This document shows, in pieces, positions 16,563-25,429 of a stretch of DNA of 64,000 bases. Numbering within the stretch: position 1 is the first letter of the stretch; each line of letters begins with the position of its first letter. Origin of the DNA: CATQHP01 sp965205595 (GTDB taxonomy: Bacteria > Acidobacteriota > Terriglobia > Bryobacterales > UBA6623); contig CBDBHI010000018.1 in assembly GCA_965205595.1 (NCBI GenBank), forward strand, positions 124,001-188,000, read 5' to 3'. Both the position numbers and the translations under genes were made by a program. Under the pieces are notes generated by a model. It saw only the letters and a program-made list of their open reading frames with translations. It was not told where the DNA came from and did no database searches.

Positions 16563-18228
16563 TCAACCTAAAAGCGGCAGTTAGGTGAGGTAATCGGCGA
16601 GTTGGAGGTTCGTTCCGACGACTCGGCCGTGGAGGAAATCGCGGAAGATCCAGCTGAGGATCAGTCGCCAGTGAGTGATCGAGCCCAACTGCTCCGCAGT
16701 TGCCGCCACGCGTTTGAGGAACTTACTCGCCGCCTCCAACGAGCGCCGGACTTGGCGCGTTTTCGCATGCGAACTCGTGATCGTCAGCGTCGTCTGCCGC
16801 GCATGCCGCGTGCGCCGCGCGATGCCGTGCAGCAGCAACGGCCGCGTCGTGATCGCTTCGCCCTTGCGCCCCGCCGCCAAGCGCGTGAACAGCCCCCACC
16901 AGTTGTAGACCAACGCGATCACTCCCGCCATCTCTCGGCTGCGCTTCAAATCCTGCGTCGTAAATCCCGTCCAGCCCCACTGATTCTTCAGCTCGTCAAA
17001 GTTGTTCTCCGCGTCCCCGCGGTCGCGGTACAACTGCGCGACCCCCTGCAGTTCCTCATCCAGCGACGTCACCAGCACCACATATTCGTACAACACGCCG
17101 CCCTCAACCACTTCGCATAGTCCTAGCGAAAGCTGCAGTGGTTGCTGCTTGGCAGACGGTTGCTGCTTCTGCTCGAGTTGCTTCTTCGCCGGCTCGAAGG
17201 CCAACGAGTCCCTCATTTGCCGCCGCAACACCAGCACCCCTCGGCTGCGGCTCCAGCCCGCCAGTTGCAACTCGCTGCGCACGCCCTGCCAGCCTTGTCC
17301 CGCCGCAACCCAATCGTGCGCTGCGAACAGCCGCTCAATGAGGCGCTTCACTCCGTTCGTCTGACGCAGTCGAAACAGGTAGTCGAGACCGCGTTGCTCG
17401 GCCCCAAGCATCGCTTGCTCCGTGCCCCAATGCGCATCGCCGCGTAGCAATTTTGGACGCTGTTGCGGCTTCAACTCATCCAAGAACTCCCACAGCCGCA
17501 GCTGCGCGTGCGACGGCGCCGTCTGCTTGCCCGGCTGCACTTCGACCCCCAACAGCAGTCGAATATGCGCCGCCATGTAGGCGTGATAGACGTGCGACGG
17601 ACGTCCGGGCTTGGCCGGGTTGTAGCCGAGCAGCGCGCCTTCTTGCTTGCCGCACAGCGGCTTCACCGTGGCGTCGACGTCGAGGATCCAGTGCTCTTCG
17701 AGCAGCGCTTCGTAACTGTGTTTGAGGTGCCGGCCGAGCCAACGTTCGCAGTCGGCTTCGTCGACGTCCTTGAAGGCGCGCCGCGCCGAGTCTTCGCTGA
17801 CCAACTTGTTGACACCCAGCAGCGTCGGTGTCAGCGTGTCGGCGCGCAAGGCGTCGCTGTGGGCATAGCGCCGCTGTCCGGCGAGCACGCTCAACAGCAG
17901 CGTCGCCAGCACTTCGCGCTTGGCGGGCGCGTTCGGACTGCTGTAGCTGAGCGGGCAGTCGTTCACCCAAGCAGCGAACAGCCCCGAGGTCTTGAGGAAC
18001 TCGACAAAGTAGGGCAACTGTCCGAAGGCGGTGACCGCCGCCTGCTCGTCCCAGCGCAGCCCGACCTTGCCACCGAAGGTATCGACTGCCCCCGCCGACC
18101 CTTGGACACCCGCCTGCACGTCTTCACCCCCAGGGTGAACGCTCGCCAACGCCTTCGATGCGCTCATGACCCCAATTCTAGGGCCTCGCAGTACTACTGC
18201 TCGTTTCTAACTGCCGTTTCTAGGTTGA
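16563..18228 (-). mobile_element. Complete IS1380-like insertion sequence
   Basis: Imperfect terminal inverted repeats of 22 bp bound the element: the left end at 16563-16584 and the right end at 18207-18228 share TCAACCTA and GGCAGTTAG with mismatches between them. A single transposase gene fills nearly the whole length. The bases outside the repeats (GCCG on the left, TTGA on the right) do not form a target duplication, and the flanks belong to unrelated sequences. The element therefore probably took part in a deletion or recombination after insertion. Confidence 0.82.
16581..18167 (-). CDS. IS1380-like DDE transposase
   Basis: A full-length 528-aa transposase with an RNase H-like fold split by a long beta-insertion. 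The catalytic acidic residues sit in DVDATVKPLCGKQEGALLGY (first Asp), LLRGDAHWGTEQAM (second Asp) and YRDRGDAENNFDELKNQWGW (Glu). GYNPAKPGRPSH is typical of IS1380 members. The frame is uninterrupted from ATG 18167 to the stop at 16581, which overlaps the inverted repeat, so the enzyme may still be active. Confidence 0.87.
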   Translation of the reverse strand: MSASKALASVHPGGEDVQAGVQGSAGAVDTFGGKVGLRWDEQAAVTAFGQLPYFVEFLKTSGLFAAWVNDCPLSYSSPNAPAKREVLATLLLSVLAGQRRYAHSDALRADTLTPTLLGVNKLVSEDSARRAFKDVDEADCERWLGRHLKHSYEALLEEHWILDVDATVKPLCGKQEGALLGYNPAKPGRPSHVYHAYMAAHIRLLLGVEVQPGKQTAPSHAQLRLWEFLDELKPQQRPKLLRGDAHWGTEQAMLGAEQRGLDYLFRLRQTNGVKRLIERLFAAHDWVAAGQGWQGVRSELQLAGWSRSRGVLVLRRQMRDSLAFEPAKKQLEQKQQPSAKQQPLQLSLGLCEVVEGGVLYEYVVLVTSLDEELQGVAQLYRDRGDAENNFDELKNQWGWTGFTTQDLKRSREMAGVIALVYNWWGLFTRLAAGRKGEAITTRPLLLHGIARRTRHARQTTLTITSSHAKTRQVRRSLEAASKFLKRVAATAEQLGSITHWRLILSWIFRDFLHGRVVGTNLQLADYLT

Positions 18229-18849
18229 TTGAGATGCCGGTTCTTGGAGGGCTGCATCATCGCTATCTGCGAAAAGCGGCTTGAGCGACCGCGACTCCTC
18301 ATCATTCGTGAGCCCGTTGCAGCTGAAGAAGAGGCTCGCCCAAAACACCGCTACACACCGAGATTCCGCGCGTAGGATTCGTGGCCAAGGCTCTCTGCCG
18401 GCAACTTCGGATCTGACGAGCGATCCACAGTTACTCGATCAGGCTCATGGCTCCCGGAACTCGGCCTAATTTCGTCCATATGAAATAAACGGTAGCCACA
18501 GGTCTAGGCCCAAGGTGCAGAGGCAGTCATTGGCGCGTTAGGCCGCCGACTGGCTCAGCTGACGGCGCCCCTCGCGCAGGTTAGGTTGCGCGCTCGCTCT
18601 TGGAGAGCGGTCGCTCTATAGAGACCAGATCCTGTTAAGCGGTGATCTTATGATCTAGAGAGCCTATCGATGAAGGGAACAAGGCGACTGCGCTGGCGCT
18701 TCGTTTGATGGCCTTGAGGTTTTGCGTGCCGTCTGCTGGTCCGACTCGACGCGAGAAAGGTCGTAGGATGGTTCTTTGAAAACGACTCAGCCCCCACGGA
18801 GCCCAACGTCGGCCGTCGCAGATTTGGTTTGGGGCCTGGACTTGGCGCT
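18229..18849. other. Degenerate region right of the IS1380-like element
   Basis: No intact gene is seen. On the plus strand at about 18233-18284 a short frame reads MPVLGGLHHRYLRKAA before a stop. The VLGGLHHxY ending resembles the C-termini of some IS481-type transposases, so this may be the tail of another lost IS. The rest (18285-18849) shows no recognisable coding or RNA feature and may be decayed mobile DNA. Confidence 0.35.
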
Positions 18850-20271
18850 TCAGGCCAACAACTCCTTCACCACGCGCCCATGCACGTCGGTGAGGCGGAA
18901 GTCACGGCCCGAGTAGCGGTAGGTGAACTGCTCGTGATCAAAGCCGAGCAGATGCAGGATCGTCGCGTGGAGGTCGTGGATGTGGACCGGCTGGTCGACC
19001 GCGCGGAATCCGAACTCATCGGTTGAGCCGTGGATATGGCCCCCTTTCACGCCGCCGCCGGCCATCCACATCGAAAAGCCCCATGAGTTGTGGTCGCGGC
19101 CGTTCTTTCCCGCGTTGCTGCCGAAGGAGGTCAGCTCCACCACGGGGGTGCGGCCGAACTCGCCTCCGCAAAGCACCAGCGTGTCATCGAGCAGGCCGCG
19201 CTGTTTGAGGTCCTTAAGGAACGCGCCGATCGGTTGATCGCACTCTCGAGCGAGCTTGCCGTGGTTCTTTTCGATCTCGCTGTGGCTGTCCCAGGGTTGG
19301 CCGCGTCCGTGCCATGTTTGCACGAAGCGCACGCCTTTCTCGAGTAAGCGGCGCGCGATGAGCATTTGGCGGCCGTGTACGGTCTCGCCGTAGGCGCGTT
19401 TTATGTGTTCCGGTTCGCCGCTGATGTCGAAGACGTCCGACGCCTCCATCTGCATGCGGTAGGCGAGCTCGAAGGACTGGATGCGGGCCTCGAGCAGCGT
19501 GTCTTCGCCGCGCTCGCTCTGATGAGCGCGGTTTAGGCGGCTTAGAACGTCGAGTTGGCGCCGCTGGGCGGTCGGTTCGACGTAGTGGTTCTTGATGTTG
19601 GCGACCAGCCGCTCGACTTCGGTCTGCGCCGGATCGATATACGTGCCCTGGTAGGCGCCCGGCAGGAAAGCCGAGCGCCAGTTGAGCGCATCCGCGATCG
19701 GCGCGCCGTTGGGGCACAGGGCCACGAAGCCGGGGAGGTTTTGATTCTCCGAGCCGAGTCCGTAGGTCACCCACGAACCCAGACTGGGACGAACCTGGAT
19801 CTGTGCGCCGCAGTTCATCATCATCAGCGACGGAATGTGGTTCGGCACGTTCGTGTGCATCGACCGAATCACGCAGAGGTCGTCCGCCGAAGCGGCGACG
19901 TTGGGGAACATCTCGCTGACTTCGATGCCGCTCTCGCCGTAGCGCTGGAACTTGAATGGCGACGGGAACGCCGCGCCGGTCGCCCGCTCGGTGCGCAGGT
20001 GGACCGGTAGGGCTTTGCCGGCATACTTGGCGAGCGCGGGTTTGGGGTCGAAGGAGTCGACCTGAGATAGGCCGCCGTTCAGGAAGATGTGGACGACTCG
20101 TTTGACTTTCGCAGGGAGTGGAGGCGCCTTGGGGGCGAGCGGATTAACGTCGGGCGAGGCGGCTGAGCCCAGTAGAGGTCCGCAACCGATGGCGGCCATA
20201 CCCATACCCACGCCGCGTAACAGCTGGCGGCGGGTCCAAAGCGAGGATCCGGGAGATTCAGCCATAAGCAT
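18850..20271 (-). CDS. DUF1501 family protein, Tat-exported
   Basis: A 473-aa exported protein with a twin-arginine signal (TRRQLLRGVGMGMAAIG). The DUF1501 domain follows: VVHIFLNGGLSQVDSFDPKP, VIRSMHTNVPNHIPSLMMM, CGGEFGRTPV and GRDHNSWGFSMWMAGGG, ending in HDLHATILHLLGFDHE. The domain is an alkaline-phosphatase/sulfatase-like fold of unknown substrate. It starts directly after the stop of the PSD1 gene (TGA then ATG), so the two are translationally coupled. Such DUF1501/PSD1 pairs recur across Planctomycetota and Acidobacteriota, but their reaction is not established. Confidence 0.9.
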   Translation of the reverse strand: MLMAESPGSSLWTRRQLLRGVGMGMAAIGCGPLLGSAASPDVNPLAPKAPPLPAKVKRVVHIFLNGGLSQVDSFDPKPALAKYAGKALPVHLRTERATGAAFPSPFKFQRYGESGIEVSEMFPNVAASADDLCVIRSMHTNVPNHIPSLMMMNCGAQIQVRPSLGSWVTYGLGSENQNLPGFVALCPNGAPIADALNWRSAFLPGAYQGTYIDPAQTEVERLVANIKNHYVEPTAQRRQLDVLSRLNRAHQSERGEDTLLEARIQSFELAYRMQMEASDVFDISGEPEHIKRAYGETVHGRQMLIARRLLEKGVRFVQTWHGRGQPWDSHSEIEKNHGKLARECDQPIGAFLKDLKQRGLLDDTLVLCGGEFGRTPVVELTSFGSNAGKNGRDHNSWGFSMWMAGGGVKGGHIHGSTDEFGFRAVDQPVHIHDLHATILHLLGFDHEQFTYRYSGRDFRLTDVHGRVVKELLA

Positions 20272-23200
20272 TCAGTCTAAGAACGCGAACTCATTGGTCG
20301 CGAGCAGAATCTGCGCGTATTGCGCCCATGGGGCAAGCGGCATGGGCCGCGGTCCGCTGAAGTCGTTCGCGGCGCTCCACCTCCGCGGTTTCTCTTCTGA
20401 AATCTCCTGGATCACGATTTCCTCGATCGTTGGGGCCCAAGTGAATCGGTCAGACTCGTCATCGTCGCGCGAGTCCACGACGAAATCGAGAACTTCGCCT
20501 TTCTCGACCGCGAGGCCGCTGAGGGAGGTCTCCGCTTTCACACCGCGCAGCGTCCAGCTCGCCAGAATGCCAGTGCGGCTGGAAACGATCCAGCCCCGAA
20601 TGCCGTTGCTCTGGTCGAACCGCTTGCCGTGCTGGCCTAGCGGGTGGCGCAACGCGCCGCTGATATTCACGTCGCCTTCGATCGGCGACACCCAGCGGCG
20701 GATGACGCTGTGAGAAAGGTCGTCTCCCGGCGCTCCGCCCCCAGCTGTCAGATGGGCGGCGCCGGCGTCGGTTGCGGGAAGCAGGGAAGCGTGCTTCCAG
20801 GCGAAAGGCAAGTCCTGCGCTAGACCGAACTTCATTAAGGGGGCGAAAAAGCCGAACGGAACGAACCGGTTCAGGCGCCCCGCCGGCGGGTCGAGCTCGC
20901 CGAAGCCGTATTGCCAGGCGCCGGCGGGAGCAGCGTTGGCCGGTGCAGCGTTGGTCGGTGCGGCGTTGGTCGGTGCAGCGTGCCGCGCTCCTGACAGGAA
21001 TTCGAGCCCGATTTCGATTTCATCCCGGGTTGGGTCTCTGCCGAAGATCCGTTGATACGTCGACGGGATTCGATCTTCGTCCGATCCCTCAGCTAGGCTC
21101 ACCGCCAAAGCGCGAGCCTGCTCGGCGACGAACGGGCTGTTCATCATGAACAAGGCCTGTTGCGGAACGGTCGTCACGTGACGTTTGGGGGTGTGCTGCG
21201 CGGGATCGGCCGAGTCGAAGCTGCGGAGGCTCGGCAACGTCCTTTCGCGCTCGACGAAGGAGTAAAGCGTCCGCCGGGGGACTGCGGGGACGGACTCCGG
21301 TAGAAACGGGGAGCCGCCTACGGTCGGATCCAGCCGACCCGCGACGGCGAGCAGGGAGTCCCGCTGCGCCTCGAAATCGAGACGGCGGCGGTTCATTCTC
21401 CACAGCAGCTTGTTTTCCGGGTCTTTCGCCGCGGCTGCCGGTCGCTCGGCGCTCGACTGCTGATAGACCTCGGAAAGCACGCTGCGCCGAATAAGACGCT
21501 TGATCGACCAGCCGTCCCGGACGAACGTTGCGGCGAGGTGATCGAGCAGCTCAGGATGAGTGGGAGCGGCGCCGCGGAGGCCGAAGTCGCTGGTTGTCTC
21601 GACGAGCCCGGCGCCAATCAAGTGGCGCCATACGCGGTTGACGATTACGCGAGCCGTCAACGGGTTGCCGGCGTCGGCAATCGCCCGCGCCAGCTCTAAC
21701 CGGCCGCTGCCCTGGGCGAAGGGTTGCCGCTTTGATCGTGAGAGCGACTCGAGAAAGCGCCTAGGCGCCTCCTCGCCCAGATCGTTCTGGTTGCCGCGCC
21801 GGAAGACGTGCGCCGGTAGGAGATCCTCCCTCTCGCGGAGTCCCATGGCGTGCGGAGGCGCGATCCGATAAGCGTAGTCCGCGGCGGCGGCTTTGTATTG
21901 CCAGACCAGGTTGTTGATGGTGTTCTTGTCGCCCTCGTTTTGCGTCAGCCAGAAATCCTCGAGGGGGATGTTGGGAGGGGCGTCGGGTCCGCGGAGGGCG
22001 AGGCGAAGCGCTTCTCGGTCGGGGTCCGCATGGGGCTCGGCTGAATCGGACTGAGCCAAAAGCGTCGCGTAGCGTTGTGCGAGATCCTCCGGCGACTTCG
22101 GTGAATTGCGCACGAATTCATCGACCACGAGTTGGTTTGCGCCAGAAACCTCGCGAGCGGCAGCGGCGAAATCGTCCCCGTCCAACTCCGCCAGGCGGTT
22201 CCACACGGCGAACACGGGATCAGCCGAACCGGCGGCCCGGCTGAGGTAGTCCACCCAACGATGGAAGAGGTAAGAGGGGAGGTTGCTTTCGCGGGCGAGG
22301 TTTTCGCGCTGAGGGCCTTTCAAGCCTCTCGCTTTCCAGACGCCAAGCAAGTAACGCTCGATCTCTTCGGCCTTTCTTGCATCGGCCCGGTGTTCCTCCA
22401 CCCGCTCCCGCTCGAAGGTTCTGAGAGACTCGACGCGGCGGGCCAATCGTTTGCGATAGACTTCATCGAGCGGATTGACGCCATCGGCGTGGGAGATCGG
22501 AATGGCTTCCAGCGGTTCTTCGGAGTTCACGAAGACGCCGTACAGCGAGTAGTAGTCCTGGGTGGGGATCGGGTCGAATTTGTGGTCATGGCAGCGCGCG
22601 CAACTGACGCTCAGGCCCATCAGACCGCGGGTGACGACATCGATCCGGTCATCGATCTTTTCGGGCAGGTCGGTTCGACGGAATGGGTCCAAGCCCAGCG
22701 TGAGAAAACCCAATGCTGCGAGGTGGCGCCTGTCCTCGCCGGGCAGCAGATCGGCCGCCAATTGCCGTACGACGAACTTGTCGTAGGGCATGTCGTCGTT
22801 CAGCGCCCGGATGACCCAGTCGCGGTAGGTGTAGGCAAAGGCGAAGCGCACGTTTGTCGCTCCGGCGTCCGCGTAGCGGGCGGTGTCCAACCAGTGACGC
22901 GCCCAGCGCTCTCCGAACTGCGGCGAGGAGAGCAGGCGATCTACCTCGCGTTCGTACGCGGCCGGGCTGGGGTCCGCGGCGAAGGCCTGGATCTGTTCAA
23001 ACGTGGGCGGCAGGCCAGTGAGGCCATAGCTCAGGCGCCGCAAGAGCGTCCTCGGATCGGCCCGCTCAGATGGCGAAAGTCCTGCTCTATCCAACTGGGC
23101 CTCGACGAGCCGGTCGATGACGGGATCTCGATCGTCTTCGGATGAGCCGCGGCCGGCGAGCTTGAACGGCTGAAAGGCCCAGTGACCGCTGGCAGAGGTC

Positions 23201-23640
23201 GCGGATCCTGCTGACTCCGCCGTCGCGGCCGCTTCAGGTGCGGCCTCCGCCGGCCAGGGGGCTCCGAGGGAGATCCAGTGTTCCAGGTCGGCCACTTGTT
23301 GCTCGGCGAGCTTTCCGCCCGGGGGCATCACCAGCCCCTTGTGCCGCACCGCCTGAATGAGACGGCTTCCCTGGGGGTCGCCCGACACTACCGCGGGTCC
23401 GCGATTGCCTCCTCTGAGCAGCGCATCGCGCGAGTCCACGCGTAGCCCGCCCATCGGCTGCTGCGTCCGCCCGCTGTGGCAGGAGAAGCAGTTTTCGGCA
23501 AACACGGGACGAATACGCTTCTCGAAGAAGTCAATCTCCTCAAGGGCTTGCGCGGACGTGATGGCGGGCCACAGCAGCAGCCAGCACGTCAATACGCCGC
23601 TATGGAAACAAACAGGTCTCAATGGCCGTGATATTACCAC
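20272..23640 (-). CDS. PSD1 and planctomycete cytochrome c domain protein
   Basis: A 1122-aa exported protein. After the signal peptide comes a PSCyt1 haem-binding domain with one c-type site (AENCFSCHSG, about residues 48-57). Next are PSCyt2/DUF1549 (RHWLDTARYADAG, YDKFVVRQLAADLLPG, SCARCHDHKFDPIPTQDYY) and PSD1/DUF1553 (LTARVIVNRVWRHLIGAGLV, TTVPQQALFMMNSPFV). The second CxxCH (CARCH) could hold another haem. An Ala-Pro-Thr-Asn repeat interrupts the region before the C-terminal part, which may bind carbohydrate. The start is GTG 23640; a TTG at 23622 is an alternative. It is coupled to the DUF1501 gene. The domain combination is known; the function is not. Confidence 0.9.
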   Translation of the reverse strand: MVISRPLRPVCFHSGVLTCWLLLWPAITSAQALEEIDFFEKRIRPVFAENCFSCHSGRTQQPMGGLRVDSRDALLRGGNRGPAVVSGDPQGSRLIQAVRHKGLVMPPGGKLAEQQVADLEHWISLGAPWPAEAAPEAAATAESAGSATSASGHWAFQPFKLAGRGSSEDDRDPVIDRLVEAQLDRAGLSPSERADPRTLLRRLSYGLTGLPPTFEQIQAFAADPSPAAYEREVDRLLSSPQFGERWARHWLDTARYADAGATNVRFAFAYTYRDWVIRALNDDMPYDKFVVRQLAADLLPGEDRRHLAALGFLTLGLDPFRRTDLPEKIDDRIDVVTRGLMGLSVSCARCHDHKFDPIPTQDYYSLYGVFVNSEEPLEAIPISHADGVNPLDEVYRKRLARRVESLRTFERERVEEHRADARKAEEIERYLLGVWKARGLKGPQRENLARESNLPSYLFHRWVDYLSRAAGSADPVFAVWNRLAELDGDDFAAAAREVSGANQLVVDEFVRNSPKSPEDLAQRYATLLAQSDSAEPHADPDREALRLALRGPDAPPNIPLEDFWLTQNEGDKNTINNLVWQYKAAAADYAYRIAPPHAMGLREREDLLPAHVFRRGNQNDLGEEAPRRFLESLSRSKRQPFAQGSGRLELARAIADAGNPLTARVIVNRVWRHLIGAGLVETTSDFGLRGAAPTHPELLDHLAATFVRDGWSIKRLIRRSVLSEVYQQSSAERPAAAAKDPENKLLWRMNRRRLDFEAQRDSLLAVAGRLDPTVGGSPFLPESVPAVPRRTLYSFVERERTLPSLRSFDSADPAQHTPKRHVTTVPQQALFMMNSPFVAEQARALAVSLAEGSDEDRIPSTYQRIFGRDPTRDEIEIGLEFLSGARHAAPTNAAPTNAAPANAAPAGAWQYGFGELDPPAGRLNRFVPFGFFAPLMKFGLAQDLPFAWKHASLLPATDAGAAHLTAGGGAPGDDLSHSVIRRWVSPIEGDVNISGALRHPLGQHGKRFDQSNGIRGWIVSSRTGILASWTLRGVKAETSLSGLAVEKGEVLDFVVDSRDDDESDRFTWAPTIEEIVIQEISEEKPRRWSAANDFSGPRPMPLAPWAQYAQILLATNEFAFLD
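20930..20980 (-). repeat. 15-bp tandem repeat inside the PSD1 gene
   Basis: Three copies of a 15-bp unit (GCAGCGTTGGTCGGT with single-base variants) at 20930-20974, plus six bases of a fourth, encode AAPTN/AAPAN repeats in the protein. The unit length keeps the frame, so copy number could vary without breaking the gene. It probably forms a flexible linker. Confidence 0.8.
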
Positions 23641-23886
23641 AGAGGTCCTGGCGAGCGACTGAATCAGAGCGACCAGCCGGCGGCGGGGCGCTTGTCCGCC
23701 GCGGCCGTCGCGGGCTGCTCTTGCCAGCTTGGTGACGGAGCCCTTGACCCCTGCGGAGTTCCTACGCCTGAAATCGCCCTATTGGAAATGGTGGCGCCCG
23801 GACAACACTCTGTCCGTCATAGGGCAGTTGATTGACCAGCGACCTCAGGCCGGCGATTGTGCCGTTGATTCTAAACAAGTGACCGG

Positions 23887-24078
23887 TTCCAGGAGAATGA
23901 AAACAGCCCCGATCTCTGGGCGCTGCCTTTCTCCGTCGAAACGCTGGAGGTTGCCGGGGAACGCTTCCCCATCGGGACAGCGGCACGCGGTCCTTCGGTC
24001 GCTTCGGATGGCACGCTGCTCTACAGTGCGAGTGTCGAGGCAAGCAAGAAGGTGATTTGGCTCGACCGGCAGCGGCAA
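23887..24078 (+). pseudogene. Fragment of a WD40/TolB-like propeller protein
   Basis: In one frame 64 codons read DLWALPFSVETLEVAGERFP, GPSVASDGTLLYSASV and VIWLDRQ. These are blades of the beta-propeller found in Acidobacteriota winged-helix or kinase/WD40 proteins. A TAA lies in frame 15 bp before the fragment, and the similarity stops just downstream, so this is an internal remnant with neither end of the gene. Confidence 0.65.
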
Positions 24079-24121
24079 CAGCCACAAGACACTGGTCTCG
24101 TAGCCAACTCAACCCGGTTGG

Positions 24122-24430
24122 GGGCTGCATGACGAGCTGGAGAGTCTCGTCGACGATGTCGGTTTGACTCCGGCCGACGCTCTTCGGAGTGCGACGACGG
24201 CCCCGGCGAGATTCTTTGGGCTCGAAGATGAGCTCGGAACGATCCGGCCAGGCCGTCTCTCAGACCTCGTGCTGTTGGATGGTGACCCGCTTGAAAGCAT
24301 CCAGAATACAAGGCGAATCGTGGGAGTTGTCGTTCGCGGGCGGTGGTTCGATAGAGCTGAGCTGGACGAGCTTCTTGAAAGGGCGGCACGCCGAGCTCAA
24401 GCAACCTTTTCGACAGACGCCGCCCAGTAG
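24122..24430 (+). pseudogene. C-terminal fragment of an amidohydrolase-family protein
   Basis: The frame reads LHDELESLVDDVGLTPADAL, ATTAPARFFGLEDELGTIRP, GRLSDLVLLDGDPLESIQNT and IVGVVVRGRWFDRAELDELL. This is the end of the metallo-dependent amidohydrolase fold (imidazolonepropionase-like): the closing beta-sandwich with the conserved G-x-(L)-A/SDLVLLD. The metal-binding N-terminal three quarters are missing. It sits 44 bp after the propeller fragment in a different frame, so the two were either separate genes or a fused gene that decayed. Confidence 0.75.
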
Positions 24431-24997
24431 ACATTTAGAGCCCAAGCCCAGGCCGAGCGAAATTGACCAAGGCCCGCCTGCCGCAGACCACTGTCAAAAT
24501 ATCAAACTCGCTTGAGTGATCCAGCCTTCTGAGGCGTCCGCGAGGCTCGCCCCCCTAACTTGGTCGGCGAGACTATAGTCGCACTGTGCGTCTTGGAAAG
24601 GACGGCCTCCGTCGAGGCGAGCCGGTCGTCGATCGCGGTTCGTCAACGTGCCCGTCGACAACCCGCACGCTGTTGCTCACCGTCCTGCTTGACGAACAGC
24701 TTGGCGGACATTCCGAAAACGATGCGGGCGGCTGCCGTCGAGGTTCCAGTCTTGCGGGCCGCTGGCTGAGTTGCTTCACTCGGTCGACGAGCCTCCGCCG
24801 CTGCGTGGCTCTGATGGTCGCCCTCTCCAGGCTGACGCCTGCTCGACGGGCAGGCACTGTACTCCTGCTGTTGGTCGGTCGGACCCGGTGCCAGTGGACC
24901 TCAGGGTGTGCCTGTTGGCTCACCGGAGACCGTCCGGCACCCGTCGCAGCGTTGCTGGATTTGCGTGTTCCGCTGGCTTCACCTCGTGGGTTGCCGT
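24431..24997. other. No recognisable gene
   Basis: This 567-bp stretch has several short open frames on both strands but none shows a familiar domain, convincing ribosome site or protein-like composition. It follows the amidohydrolase remnant and precedes (in map order) the end of a leftward orphan gene. It is probably decayed coding sequence. Confidence 0.4.
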
Positions 24998-25429
24998 CTA
25001 TGGGCCACGAGCTACCGTTAAGAAATACTCATCGGTCTCAGTGTTTCGCATGACCGTGCAGTTCGTTTCTAGGACGACTGTTCGGATCTCATCCTCATTC
25101 GCCTGAAATGGCCACGCATAAACACGGTTCATGAGCGGGAGACCACTCTCTTCTGTACGGTCGCACAGGTCACAATGACCAGAGAACAGCATGTCTGTCT
25201 CTTCCCTCTCCTCAAGTTCTTCCTGTGTGCCTTCTTGGTAGAAATGCGTGCAATGTTCTTCCAAGGCTATGCGGCCGACATTTTCCCATTTGTCACTCTT
25301 CGTGAGTTCTTCACGCCAGTCCATGCATCGAGTCACCGGGTCAGTGTCCTCTATTGGTGCCGCCAGCTGTTCTTGCCTCGACTGAGCCGTCTGGTCCTGT
25401 CGCGTCTTTCCTTCAAGTACTTTTCCCAT
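24998..25429 (-). CDS. Hypothetical acidic protein with a CxxC pair
   Basis: Not recognised. Starting at ATG 25429, preceded by GAGGTG at good spacing, the frame gives 143 aa; the open frame continues 84 codons upstream, but that part has no start with a ribosome site. The first ~30 residues are Gln-rich and probably disordered. The rest is acidic with a Glu-rich stretch (TQEELEEREETDML) followed by SGHCDLCDRTEESG, where two cysteines could bind metal, together with Cys/His in LEEHCTHFY. There are no membrane segments. Reading is clean to the stop. It sits alone among remnants, and whether it is a cargo gene or a resident orphan is unclear. Confidence 0.55.
   Translation of the reverse strand: MGKVLEGKTRQDQTAQSRQEQLAAPIEDTDPVTRCMDWREELTKSDKWENVGRIALEEHCTHFYQEGTQEELEEREETDMLFSGHCDLCDRTEESGLPLMNRVYAWPFQANEDEIRTVVLETNCTVMRNTETDEYFLTVARGP

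Noticed and set aside
17463..18284. A 273-codon plus-strand frame over the IS1380-like element
   Set aside because: It is antisense to the transposase for most of its length; only its last residues (VLGGLHHRY) resemble anything, and those lie outside the IS.
20930..20980. Possible CRISPR-like repeat
   Set aside because: The units are directly adjacent with no spacers and encode a peptide repeat; no cas genes are present in the window.
22132..23145. A 337-codon plus-strand frame
   Set aside because: It is antisense to the PSD1 cytochrome gene, whose motifs are strong along the whole length.
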